64,000 bases of DNA from NCBI GenBank assembly GCA_905221605.1, contig CAJNDS010002468.1, forward strand, positions 1,229,657 through 1,293,656. Direction: 5' to 3'. This document shows, in pieces, positions 44,629 to 55,217 of this stretch. Numbering within the stretch: the stretch's first letter is position 1; every line of letters starts with the position of its first letter. Made by a program: the position numbers and the translations under genes. A model generated the notes under the pieces. It saw nothing but the letters and a program-made list of their open reading frames with translations. It made no database searches and was not told where the DNA came from. The DNA is from Symbiodinium natans. Lineage: Eukaryota > Sar > Dinophyceae > Suessiales > Symbiodiniaceae.

Positions 44629-44930
44629 GGTACAGAGCCCCAACAAAAAGTTCCATGATCCCAACGAGGCCTTTGCAAACTCCGCTTGCACTTTGGGGAC
44701 CTGTTTGGATTGAAGAATTGAAGAGACCTGCAGTTCGTTGTCCGAGAGTCCTGGAGCGGCTCACCTGCACGCACACGAGGCCTCGAAACCAGCTAGTTCT
44801 CTTGGTGTTTCCTGGTACCGGAGGCTCCCGCCTAAACCATTAAGTATTAAAGGCTGACGCCGCTGCCGCCGACCCCCGAGGTAAGCGCTGCGGATGAAGT
44901 ATGATTGATAGCCTTGGCCATTGGGGGGGT

Positions 44931-46300
<1,370 letters not shown>

Positions 46301-46518
46301 CACAAAACGCGCGGCGTATGGAGGTGGGTTACAATACGCGCGGGTCCATCCACGTAGGAAGCAAGCCGCGCGGGTCCATGGGGAAGGCCACTAGCGGGTC
46401 CAGCGGGCAAGGTACGAGTCCAGCTTCTTGACGCCGACAAAGGGGGTCGGCGGATATGCACCCAGCCATGTGCGTTTCGAACCACGATGACTTTGTTTCG
46501 GCGTGCTCTCACCTATAG

Positions 46519-47439
46519 GCCGTGCAGAGGGCGAACGTCGGACGGCAAAGAGCGTGGGTTGTTTCGGGAGCCTCGGTCGCCCACATGCTGCGCCTGGGTC
46601 CCGTGCACTTTTTGAGGCTTGCTTGCTCGATGTCGCGCAAGCGTTGCAACGCTAAATAAGGCTATAACCATAGCTACCCTACCGAAAATGACCCTACTTA
46701 TAAGTACCCACGCACTTCCGGATTTTTCCGAGCGAGGAAGCAGTTAGCAGCTCCTGCCTCACTTCCAAACAGTTTGCCAGCGTCGACTGAGATTCAGGGG
46801 CCCATGAACTTCCCGGTCTGCAAGTACTAGTCGTTGTACAGGGGCTCGGGTATGCGCGGTCTGAAGGTGAGGCAGCCTCACAGGGTTTGTGTTTGTTTTC
46901 TATGCTGGGGTGGAACTTTTTCGGTTTAAGGGTTCAAGGTTCAGGGTCTAGGGTTTAGGGTTTAGGGCTTAGGCAATCTACCAGTAGCCTTCGTCTACTA
47001 GTGCTTCACACGGCACGGTGGTGCCGAAGCCCAATCCTCCCACCGCATGACGAGGATGAGGATGGGGCATCGCCCTGAAAGGCCCTAACTATGGGCACTG
47101 GAATCTTAGATAAGAGGTAGTCCTAAACCCCAACCCCGAAAAAACCCTCTCACTCCGAGGAGCCGGGACCTTAAACCCTAAACTCTACACTCCAAGCCCT
47201 AAACCCTAAGCCCTAAACCCCAAAACTTTGGCTTGTTCCCCGTTATATTCAGAGTCCTTAATAGGGATTATAGTACCCCCTGTCATAATCCCTAGTAAGG
47301 AAGGTAAGTATAAGGGGGGCCATCCCAACCTAAACCCTCACTAAACCTCAATCCCTTGGAGGAGGAGGATGAGTCCTATGAACTTCAACTCCCTGAAGCA
47401 CCGGGCTACGCAGCGCCCCGGCACAGCTCGTCCTTTACG
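46519..47439 (+). CDS. Two exon-like islands, unrecognised gene
   Basis: 46519-46602 follows CTATAG and reads AVQRANVGRQRAWVVSG then ASVAHMLRLG. 47359-47439 reads EEEDESYELQLPEAPGYAAP then RHSSSFT, ending at TTTAGGG words. No recognisable family. Confidence 0.3.
46651..46718. repeat. MITE-like palindrome, family B, right half
   Basis: GGCTATAACCATAGCTACC followed by CCTACTTATAAGTACCCA. Confidence 0.5.
47228..47328. repeat. MITE-like palindrome, family A
   Basis: TTGGCTTGTTCCCCGTTATA at the left, ATAAGGGGGGCCATCCCAA at the right. Confidence 0.75.
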
Positions 47440-47897
47440 GGTTTAGGGTTTAGGTTTTCAGGTTTGGGGTTTAGGTTTAGGGTTCGGAGTTGCGCTGCGG
47501 CGGTTTACGGTTTGGAGTGGCCAAGGTCGGAAGTTGTTGTTGTTTGTTTTTGAAAATAAATTTTGGGAGGGGGGGCATGATCGGGCTGTGGGTTGATTTT
47601 GGAGATTGTGCAAGCTTGACCGCCTCTGCCACCAAGGCTTGGCTACGGCAGCTCGCGACGCGCATATGTTTTAAGTCATAAAAAAGGGGTCTAGGGTTTT
47701 GGGTTTTGGGTTTCTAGGCTTTTTCAAGTTTTTGGTTTGTAGGGTTTAGAGTTTAGGGTTGCCGTGGTTGAGAGCTGATGTACTCATCAAGTTGCATCTA
47801 CCGTCTTCGTCGCATCTGTGCATACCTGATTGCTAGACCTCTAGCACTGTCGCCTCAGACCCTCCAAAACCTTAATTTACACCCTATCTGGATCCCT

Positions 47898-48012
47898 ACT
47901 TGGAGGAGTATTCAGAAGTAGGGTTATAAGTAGTGTAACTATGGTGATAATTAGCCGTATAAGTATAGGATACGTATAACCCCACTTATGAGTACCCATG
48001 AAGCGTGAAGTA
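47898..48012. repeat. MITE-like palindrome, family B
   Basis: ACTTGGAGGAGTATTCAGAA at the left, GAGTACCCATGAAGCGTGAA at the right, inner GGGTTATAAGTAGTGTAAC. Confidence 0.65.
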
Positions 48013-48019
48013 GAGCCTC

Positions 48020-49295
48020 AAAGATGGTTGGGAAGGGCGCGCAGAACTAAGCCGTGACCTCCGACAGCAAGCGGGCTTCGGGCTTCTGGCTTGGTGTTTG
48101 GGGCTTCGGGTTGTTTTTGAATGCGGTTTTGAAGCCCCAAACTCCAACCGCTCGAATGTCTTGGTGGGCCCAGCTCCGGCACAAGTTGGCCTTTGGTTCT
48201 TATTTGGGGGCTTCCGCAATTAGGGTACCCAATCGGGGTCCTTTGTTTAAGGGGATCCTACTATTTGTGGATCATTCTCGTAAACCGCCCGTTTGGCAAG
48301 CAGGTGGGAAGAAACCCTGTTCCATCCGTTCCCTCATCTGAAACCCAGACCTAAACCCTTTGGAAGCATCTCACTTTCGAAGCCCTAAACCCGAACTCCT
48401 GCAGCGCCCTTCGTGCTTCAAGGGAACGAGAAGGCTCGGATATAACAAAAATTCACACCATAGCGAACTTAAACGTTCAATTTACTTCATTTTTTGGGGA
48501 AGGCTTGCGTCATAACTTTAACTGACAGATCCTCAAAAAGCAATCTTGTGACTGATCAAAGCTGCACAGCACAGATCTCCTACAAATGACAACCTGTCCG
48601 GCATTGTTAGCCGACCCCCTCCGGCAGGGGCCATTTACGGTTGAGGTTTCATTGTTGGGGGTTTAGGGTTTAGGGTTTAGGGCTTCCGGCCATCGCCGCC
48701 ATGCGCGTTCGTCTTGGCGCCCTTCTCCTGCCTCCAGCTCAGGTGGGATGAGGAAATCTGTTCGGCACGCTGAGGAAAGTTTGCCTTTCTGAGTCCGTAA
48801 TTTCTTTGTAGGGTCCTCAAGGGACGGGGGTTCAAGGGGGGTAAGTAACCCAAGTTTCCCTGATACTCCCACTACGCTCTACGGCTCCTAAACCCTTAAC
48901 AAGGGAACGGGCCTGGGCCCCTTCAGGCTGGAGTTTCTTTCACCTTGCGGCGAGTTGAGAAACTGTAAATAGGTCCAAAAAAATGGCCGGCAATTGAATC
49001 AAATGCCAGGCCGGACAACTTGTCTTACCGTAATCCCACAAAGGGAAAAGCCGGGAAAAGCCGTACACACCCCAAAGCACTCCCATCCGACTTATATGAA
49101 CCTCCAGAAAGGGCACCCCCTTTTGGTCCTATTGGGACCCCCCCAAACCGCTTCATTCTGCACATTGCTGCCAAGGGCAATTACAGTGCCCTTCCTCCTG
49201 ACCTTTGCCGGACCATGGAAAGCCAGGAGTCCGATGTTGCACGAAAAGAGTTCAGGGTTTAGAGTTTAGGGCTTAGGGTCCAGCGATTAGGGTTA
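48020..49295. other. Stretch without a clear gene before the retroelement
   Basis: A family D palindrome (48197-48296), an AT-rich patch (48430-48600) and a few TTTAGGG words. The last telomere-type words of the window are at 49257-49293. No coding region that I can support. Confidence 0.45.
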
Positions 49296-50110
49296 TGTTG
49301 TGTTTAGCACAAAGAGGTCAGGTCAATTCCATGGGGTGCTGTTTAGATGTACATGTAACTTTTGGGTTTGGGCCTGGGATAGAAGCCGACTTCTTCGTGG
49401 ACAAGCCGGAATAGAGGACGAGACTTTGTGCCCGTTCGCAGCTGTAAGCTGCTCAAGAAGGGCCCTTCTAGTATTGTAGCAGCCGAATCTGTACAGTTTT
49501 CGCCCCCGTGGATAGTATTCCTGTACGTCGTGGACTTGATTGGCCAACTCGCATCCGGAGGAAAGAGGAGCCAAAAGGGTCGGGCGTTGACGAGGAATAG
49601 ATCCTTTTCCCTAACCTCGGGATAGTTATCTGTTCTCTTTACAACTCATAGCCGGAGGCCGGAGGATACTGAGTGCAGGTGGCTGTTCAGGTGAATATCG
49701 GGATAGGTGTACAACACGCAGCCGGACGGCTAGTGGATACATCTAGAGCGATAGGTTACCACCCCCTGGAGATAGCAACTCTGGGGATCCTTCCGATAGT
49801 TAACGTCGGGAGTGGCTCGGAACGATTGGCTAGCTACCTTGAGTTCCCCGTTGACAGGGATACTGTTACTTCTGGTGCAACATTACAACCTACAACTGTA
49901 AATATACAACTTCTTTCTCCTCGTGTGGCCTGAGCTAGTTACTGGAACGGGTTGCGCAAGTTTTCATTGGATTGGACACTTCGCACAGGTTAAGAGCCTT
50001 GTTGCTTGGCCTGGACGAGCTGTTCGAGAAGTTTTCTTGGTATAGCGAAGAGGTACCACTTGCATAGCGAAGTTTTCCGCATTTGTCACTTGTGTTCGTT
50101 GACTGCAGCA

Positions 50111-53100
50111 ATGTCCACACGTGATAGCATTGGGAGCAGTGAGTCTAGCGATAGTGATGTGTTGGGAGTAGGGAATAGATTTCTCGAGGACCAGGTCACT
50201 GCGGTCAATCAGGACGTGGCCGCTGCCGATAGTCATGTGAGAAGCATAGCCGACGCCGAGAACGTGAACTTCATCGACGACGGACGGAATAGTGGAAGGA
50301 CGGGAATGGAGATGGATAGCAGTGATGATAGAGATCGCCTCGGCCTCAGTTTCTCAGGACCGCTTACTATAGACATCAGGTCGAGTGCTGCGAATAATAT
50401 GTTAGTGTCAGGACCACCCCCAGGACTGACGGATAGAAACTTGGAGATCGTGGCGGCGATGGATAGCGTGGGGAGGTCGGGAGGACTGGGCTATGCCGGA
50501 ATAGCGGACACGTCGGGCACTCAGGGGAGGGACGCAGACGAAGGATTGCAGGAGTTGCTCGCAATCCCGTCGATAGCAGATAGAGGGGATGCCGTAATGC
50601 AGCTCAGCATGCTTGCAAGCCGTCCTGTAGTGTTTGATCCAGTTATGGGAGCTACAGATTTAAATGAGTATAGGGCCGGAAAAGGTGGGATAGAAGCGGG
50701 AAACGCTAGGACTCCGACGCTTGCTATCGAGGATCTGGCTGGAATAGATGAAAGGATGGAAGAGGGACCGTTCGTCATCCCCTCCGAGCCTGTGTCCCAC
50801 GGGACGAATTACGAGTCAACGGGAGGTGCCAAGGGAATCACTGGTCCCAGGTTAGAAATGGCGATCGAGGACAGAGTGGATAGTCTTGCAGTGTCATCAT
50901 CGTCAGATCATGATAGGACGATCAGGAGGAATGATGATGGAATAGATGCGATGATGCCCAGTGGCGAGCTCGGTGCGGAGGGCGATCGAACGAGAAGTGC
51001 GGATAGCGGACATTGGATGGGCAGAGGGAATGGAGATGATCTCGTTCCTGGAGTGTATTCGAATAGTGCGACCATGATTGGGAATGTCGGTGCCGATCCT
51101 ACAGACCTGGAGTTGATAGCTAAGGGATCGTCAGCGGTAGCGCAGAACGTGGTCAGTGAGAGCGATGATAGAGCACTGTATGTATTTTCATCTACAGGTC
51201 TCTCGGAGGCATCACCAGGCGGGAACGTTGAAGCGTTGAAAGATGTGGGTATGGGTCAGACTACAACGATCGGAATAGAGTGGGGATCCCATGGAATCCG
51301 GAGTACGCTCGAGGAAACGGGGGTCATCACTGACATGGACTTTGTGAAGTTCTTCACAGATCAGGGGCCAGGAGAGCCTGGATCAACGCCCATAACGATG
51401 CAATCGGATTCGCAGGAACGGTGGAACGCTGGGATATATGGTGCCGAGATCGCAGGGGTAGAGAAAGACAGGTCACGAAAGATGTCGATGGGGTCGGATA
51501 GTGGGCACTCAGGTGGTCGATCTACATCATTGAAGAGGGATAGCCCGGGTGGATCGGAAAATGGAGTTGGTACCACCAGCAAGATAGGCAAGATGGATGA
51601 GGGACTGCGTAAGCAACGAGCGGAGCAGGCCGTTAAGGAGATGAACCAGATAGCCGAGAGCGTCCCCGCAGCGAAGAAGTCGAAATCGACAGAAATTGGG
51701 GGACCGATCCATCAGGCAGGAATGATCACCCCGGATCAGGGTAGCGAAGGATGGGGCAATCGATCCCCGGCTCCACGATCTCCTGGGATAGGTGGGCAGT
51801 ACGAGCATTTCGGGATCGATACTCCTCCTGAAGGACGAGGCAGGAACGACGAGATGAGGGCAACATCATCCCCACCCAGGCGGGCAAAGATGAGAGCTCC
51901 TGCTGATCCGGACAAGTCGTCGTTGGGAGAGATAGATGGCAGGATAGATGACTTGCAGACGGTGGTTGTGGACACGCAGACCGACGTAGCCAAGCTTAAG
52001 GTGGCAAGCGAATGTGCAAGTGCAATTGCTAATAGCTCAGCGGAAAAGGCGGACGTCGTGAGCAAGAGATTGGTGGAATGCGAGGAGGAGGTGAAACACT
52101 GGAAAGGTTGGATAGAATCGCAGCAGATAGATACCAAGACAACACTGTCGCAGGAGCTGAAAGAGATGAGTCGGATCATGGACGGGAGCGTCAGCGAGGA
52201 TAGGATGGATGATGCAATGGCTCCGCAACTGACCGAGGGAGCAATGCAGCTCGCACGGAGAATGAGACGGCAGGTTGAAAACGTGAAGGTGCTCAAGACC
52301 TCTGTTACGACTAGATTGAAGGGAGTGGAGGAGCGATTGTCCACAGCGGAGCATTCAGCGGACATAGCCAAACAGAGTACCGGGACGAAGATCACCACGT
52401 TAGAGACAGGATTGAACGAGGTGAGACGTGGCATAGGTGTAGTCTTCTCGAGCATGCAAATGCGACACGAGAATGGAACATGGAAGAACGAGAGACTGGA
52501 TAAAGTAGAGACGGTTTTGAATAGACAGTGGGACCAGATCAAGATAGCGGGCGAGGAACTAAGGAAGCTGAAGTCCAAGGGGAGCCAGAAAGCCGGAACA
52601 GATACGGCATCGTCGTCACATTGCAACAGCCAAGGAAAAGGTCCTGGATGCGGATGCAGAGAACCTGGCGAGGGTCACGGCACGTGCATAGATGGGGCAG
52701 TGCGGGGCGAAACCAAGAAGCTGAGTGAAGTGGTTCTGGCGCAGAAGGAACACATAATGACCGTCGCGAGAGAGGTGATAAAGAACCGCAAAAGCGTGGC
52801 TGAGATTGTGGCGAACATGACGAAGGTTCACAAGACTTGCGAGAATGTCGCGGCAAGGACCGATCGGATGGATGAGAAGAGAAACGGAGAACAGGCCTGG
52901 GTGAAGGATACCGTGCGAAAGATGGAAAAGACAATGGAGTCAATGTCGAGCCGTATGATAGATGAACAGAAGAGAGTCACGGGCGAATTTATCCTTGTCA
53001 ATGCTCGAATTGATGAGAGCGCACGGAACGAAGGGCTAGGCAAGATGCGAGGAAACAGTGCGGAGATAGGAAAGCCACCGACCATGTCACGCGGACGAGA

Positions 53101-53215
53101 TAGTCATGGTGGGAGTGGGGGAGCTGACGGAAGAGCCAGGAGCGACAACGCCCGAGGAATAGAGACCTCGAGGACGGAGTCGGCAGGTCCAGTGAGAATA
53201 AATGCATTGTATTAG
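50111..53215 (+). CDS. Gag part 1: long acidic and coiled-coil protein
   Basis: 1,034 codons from the ATG at 50111 (MSTRDSIGSSESSDSDV; the frame is also open upstream without ATG). Residues 1-620 are hydrophilic, Asp/Ser/Gly-rich and lack recognisable domains. About 630-1000 is helical coiled coil (IDDLQTVVVDTQTDVAKLK; CEEEVKHWKGWIESQQ). A short Cys-rich loop GCGCREPGEGHGTC lies near 870. Far longer than ordinary copia Gag N-termini. The frame ends at TAG 53213 while the -1 frame has been open since 53128, and the coiled coil carries on there, so the two are probably one protein. Confidence 0.65.
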   Translation: MSTRDSIGSSESSDSDVLGVGNRFLEDQVTAVNQDVAAADSHVRSIADAENVNFIDDGRNSGRTGMEMDSSDDRDRLGLSFSGPLTIDIRSSAANNMLVSGPPPGLTDRNLEIVAAMDSVGRSGGLGYAGIADTSGTQGRDADEGLQELLAIPSIADRGDAVMQLSMLASRPVVFDPVMGATDLNEYRAGKGGIEAGNARTPTLAIEDLAGIDERMEEGPFVIPSEPVSHGTNYESTGGAKGITGPRLEMAIEDRVDSLAVSSSSDHDRTIRRNDDGIDAMMPSGELGAEGDRTRSADSGHWMGRGNGDDLVPGVYSNSATMIGNVGADPTDLELIAKGSSAVAQNVVSESDDRALYVFSSTGLSEASPGGNVEALKDVGMGQTTTIGIEWGSHGIRSTLEETGVITDMDFVKFFTDQGPGEPGSTPITMQSDSQERWNAGIYGAEIAGVEKDRSRKMSMGSDSGHSGGRSTSLKRDSPGGSENGVGTTSKIGKMDEGLRKQRAEQAVKEMNQIAESVPAAKKSKSTEIGGPIHQAGMITPDQGSEGWGNRSPAPRSPGIGGQYEHFGIDTPPEGRGRNDEMRATSSPPRRAKMRAPADPDKSSLGEIDGRIDDLQTVVVDTQTDVAKLKVASECASAIANSSAEKADVVSKRLVECEEEVKHWKGWIESQQIDTKTTLSQELKEMSRIMDGSVSEDRMDDAMAPQLTEGAMQLARRMRRQVENVKVLKTSVTTRLKGVEERLSTAEHSADIAKQSTGTKITTLETGLNEVRRGIGVVFSSMQMRHENGTWKNERLDKVETVLNRQWDQIKIAGEELRKLKSKGSQKAGTDTASSSHCNSQGKGPGCGCREPGEGHGTCIDGAVRGETKKLSEVVLAQKEHIMTVAREVIKNRKSVAEIVANMTKVHKTCENVAARTDRMDEKRNGEQAWVKDTVRKMEKTMESMSSRMIDEQKRVTGEFILVNARIDESARNEGLGKMRGNSAEIGKPPTMSRGRDSHGGSGGADGRARSDNARGIETSRTESAGPVRINALY

Positions 53216-54672
53216 AACAGCAGGTGACCAAGATCACTAGTCAATTGCAGGGGTTGACCACTGTGAATGAGCGGATCGTGAGGGAGAACGCTAGCCTGCT
53301 TAGTGAGATAGAAAGCATGAAGGGGGAGAACAAAGGAGTGACAGAGTCGGTAGCGCGGATGGTTCGGGATAGTAGAGATGAGATATCTAAAATGAGAGCG
53401 GATCTTGATCTCCGAGGTAGAGAAATGATAGAACTCAAGGAGAAGAACGAGCAGTTGGAGGCAATGGTACGGGAATATGAACGGAGACTGGAGCAGGTGA
53501 AACGAAACGATAGCCTTAAAGCAGAGCTGGATAGCATGTGGCATAGAATCGGTGAGATCGGCAAGCCAAGCTCCGAGTACGCCATGCCAGCGCCGGGTGC
53601 GGGAGGTGCTTCGAACGCTGGCTCCGCAAGACCAAGTGCCGGTGCCACGCCTGCGCCAAGTTCTTTTGGGGATAGAAGAGAACATGGAAGAAAGGATAGG
53701 CAGGGAGATGGAGGTTTGTTGGGGGAAGAGACTAGGATTAGAAGGTGCCCCGTGTGTGTTAGACAAGCGGAAATGATGATTGCGTGCCAAGGTTGCGGAA
53801 GAGAAGTGTGTGGTAATTGCTATGAATACCATGATGACTTGTGCATGCTGTGCTCCACTGATAGACGGGGATGCGATGCCGGAGGGTATGCAGGGACAGG
53901 ACTTCCAAGGCCGCAGAGTGGACGCGATCGTGAAGGGGACGATGCCAGGTTCAGAAATCCGGTAGGCGGAGGGTATAACAAGTTCAAGGACACCAGAGGG
54001 ATGGAGAAATGTAACGAGATATCGATAGCGAAGGAGCCATCATCCGGGGAAGTAGGACTGTGGCTGGGCGATGTTGCACACACTGCGAAGGCTGCGTATC
54101 TGTATGACGGGGACTATGCATACACGCAGGTATTGAGGGTACGCGAAAGGAGCGAAGCGATGATAGACATGGAACTCAAGTATCCTGCGTTGGAGAACCA
54201 GCTTTTTAGCGGATTAAAGAGAGCAATAAAGTCAGAGTCATTGTCGGCGAAGGTGAAGATGGAGATGTACAAGACTCAGCAAGTGGGGGATGGAAAGCCG
54301 ATGACGGCCATGAGATTGCTTACGCTGATAGTAAAGCATGTTGAGATCCCGATTGCAAAAGAGAGTCAGGTGCTGTACGATGGCCTGAGTAGCACGAAGG
54401 TGATGAGTTTCCCGGGGAAGCCCGAAGAGGAGGCACTGGAGGAGTTCATGACTAGATGGGATCTAGCGCACACGAACCTTATAGGACTGAAAGGCAATAC
54501 CTGGAGCGAGCAACAGCTGGGATGGATGTTGCATTCGAAAGTGCAGAGAGTTCAGGTGCTGAACCACGATATTGAGGCATGGAACTGCTTCCGGACGAGG
54601 CCAAGACTCATACCTGGTTGCGAAAGAGAATCAAGGATAGACTGGAGATGTGGAGAGCGGACAAGAACATAG
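53128..54672 (+). CDS. Gag part 2: coiled coil, PHD/RING-like zinc motif, capsid-like region
   Basis: Open in the -1 frame relative to part 1; the ATG is not near its beginning, so it is read by frameshift or is separated by an indel. Coiled coil first (ERIVRENASLLSEIESM; ELKEKNEQLEAMVREYERRL). Then a cysteine-rich motif CPVC, CQGC, CGNC, CMLC at 53746-53852, which fits a treble-clef/PHD-like zinc fold. Then a mostly helical region (LFSGLKRAIKSESLSAKVKM; EEFMTRWDLAHTNLIGLKG), as in retrotransposon capsid (UBN2-like) domains. It ends in a 94-base overlap with the next frame. Confidence 0.65.
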   Translation, partial: RKSQERQRPRNRDLEDGVGRSSENKCIVLEQQVTKITSQLQGLTTVNERIVRENASLLSEIESMKGENKGVTESVARMVRDSRDEISKMRADLDLRGREMIELKEKNEQLEAMVREYERRLEQVKRNDSLKAELDSMWHRIGEIGKPSSEYAMPAPGAGGASNAGSARPSAGATPAPSSFGDRREHGRKDRQGDGGLLGEETRIRRCPVCVRQAEMMIACQGCGREVCGNCYEYHDDLCMLCSTDRRGCDAGGYAGTGLPRPQSGRDREGDDARFRNPVGGGYNKFKDTRGMEKCNEISIAKEPSSGEVGLWLGDVAHTAKAAYLYDGDYAYTQVLRVRERSEAMIDMELKYPALENQLFSGLKRAIKSESLSAKVKMEMYKTQQVGDGKPMTAMRLLTLIVKHVEIPIAKESQVLYDGLSSTKVMSFPGKPEEEALEEFMTRWDLAHTNLIGLKGNTWSEQQLGWMLHSKVQRVQVLNHDIEAWNCFRTRPRLIPGCERESRIDWRCGERTRT

Positions 54673-55217
54673 ACGAGGCATCAATGCGGGTGAGTCGACA
54701 GGCATTCACGAGTGGGTACGCTGCGATGCCGGCTCAGCAGGGATCGTATAGAGCACCGGTGAATAGAAGAAGCGCATACGCCGATGATAGACCGAGGAGT
54801 TCATCGCCCGCAGGGGGAAATAGCTACGGAAGAGGGATATCTGTGGGAAGAGGCAGGGACGGACTTTCGCAGGCGGGGAGAGCCGATGACCCGAAGAATA
54901 GATATGGATCCAAGTCGCCGTTTGGAAAAAGAGGGGTCTGCTACCCCTATACGCGTGGAACTTGCCCGATGACTGCGGCGGACTGCAAGCATTCGCACGA
55001 TATTTATCTGTATAGTCAGGCGGAAGAGGTCCTCAAGAAGGCGGGGTACTGCTTTGAGCATTTTCGGTACGGCAGCTGCAGAAACGACAAGTGTAAAATG
55101 CTCCATGAGGCTATCCCGAATAGCATTAGGGAGGCTTTTGAAACGGTAGAGATAGAGCAGAAGGAGACGAGGCCGTCGAGCCCACATGCTGATGGTGAAG
55201 GGCCAAGTTTTCGCTAG
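54576..55217 (+). CDS. Gag part 3: tail with two CCCH zinc fingers
   Basis: Continues the capsid-like region (LPDEAKTHTWLRKRIKDR) in another -1 frame. Then Arg/Ser/Gly-rich sequence and two CCCH fingers: CYPYTRGTC...CKHSH (54946-55005) and CFEHFRYGSC...CKMLH (55051-55107). CCCH fingers here replace the CCHC knuckle usual in copia nucleocapsids and presumably bind the element RNA. Ends at TAG 55215, 19 bases after the protease frame opens. Confidence 0.7.
   Translation, partial: GMELLPDEAKTHTWLRKRIKDRLEMWRADKNIDEASMRVSRQAFTSGYAAMPAQQGSYRAPVNRRSAYADDRPRSSSPAGGNSYGRGISVGRGRDGLSQAGRADDPKNRYGSKSPFGKRGVCYPYTRGTCPMTAADCKHSHDIYLYSQAEEVLKKAGYCFEHFRYGSCRNDKCKMLHEAIPNSIREAFETVEIEQKETRPSSPHADGEGPSFR

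Noticed and set aside
49428-49625. 65-codon ORF in the presumed LTR/leader
   Set aside because: Starts without ATG support, has no recognised motif and lies in the non-coding part of the element.
51736-52626. Antisense frames across the retroelement (also 55699-63701)
   Set aside because: Ser/Leu/Pro-rich shadows of the Gag-Pol frames; the sense strand carries all protease, integrase and RT motifs.
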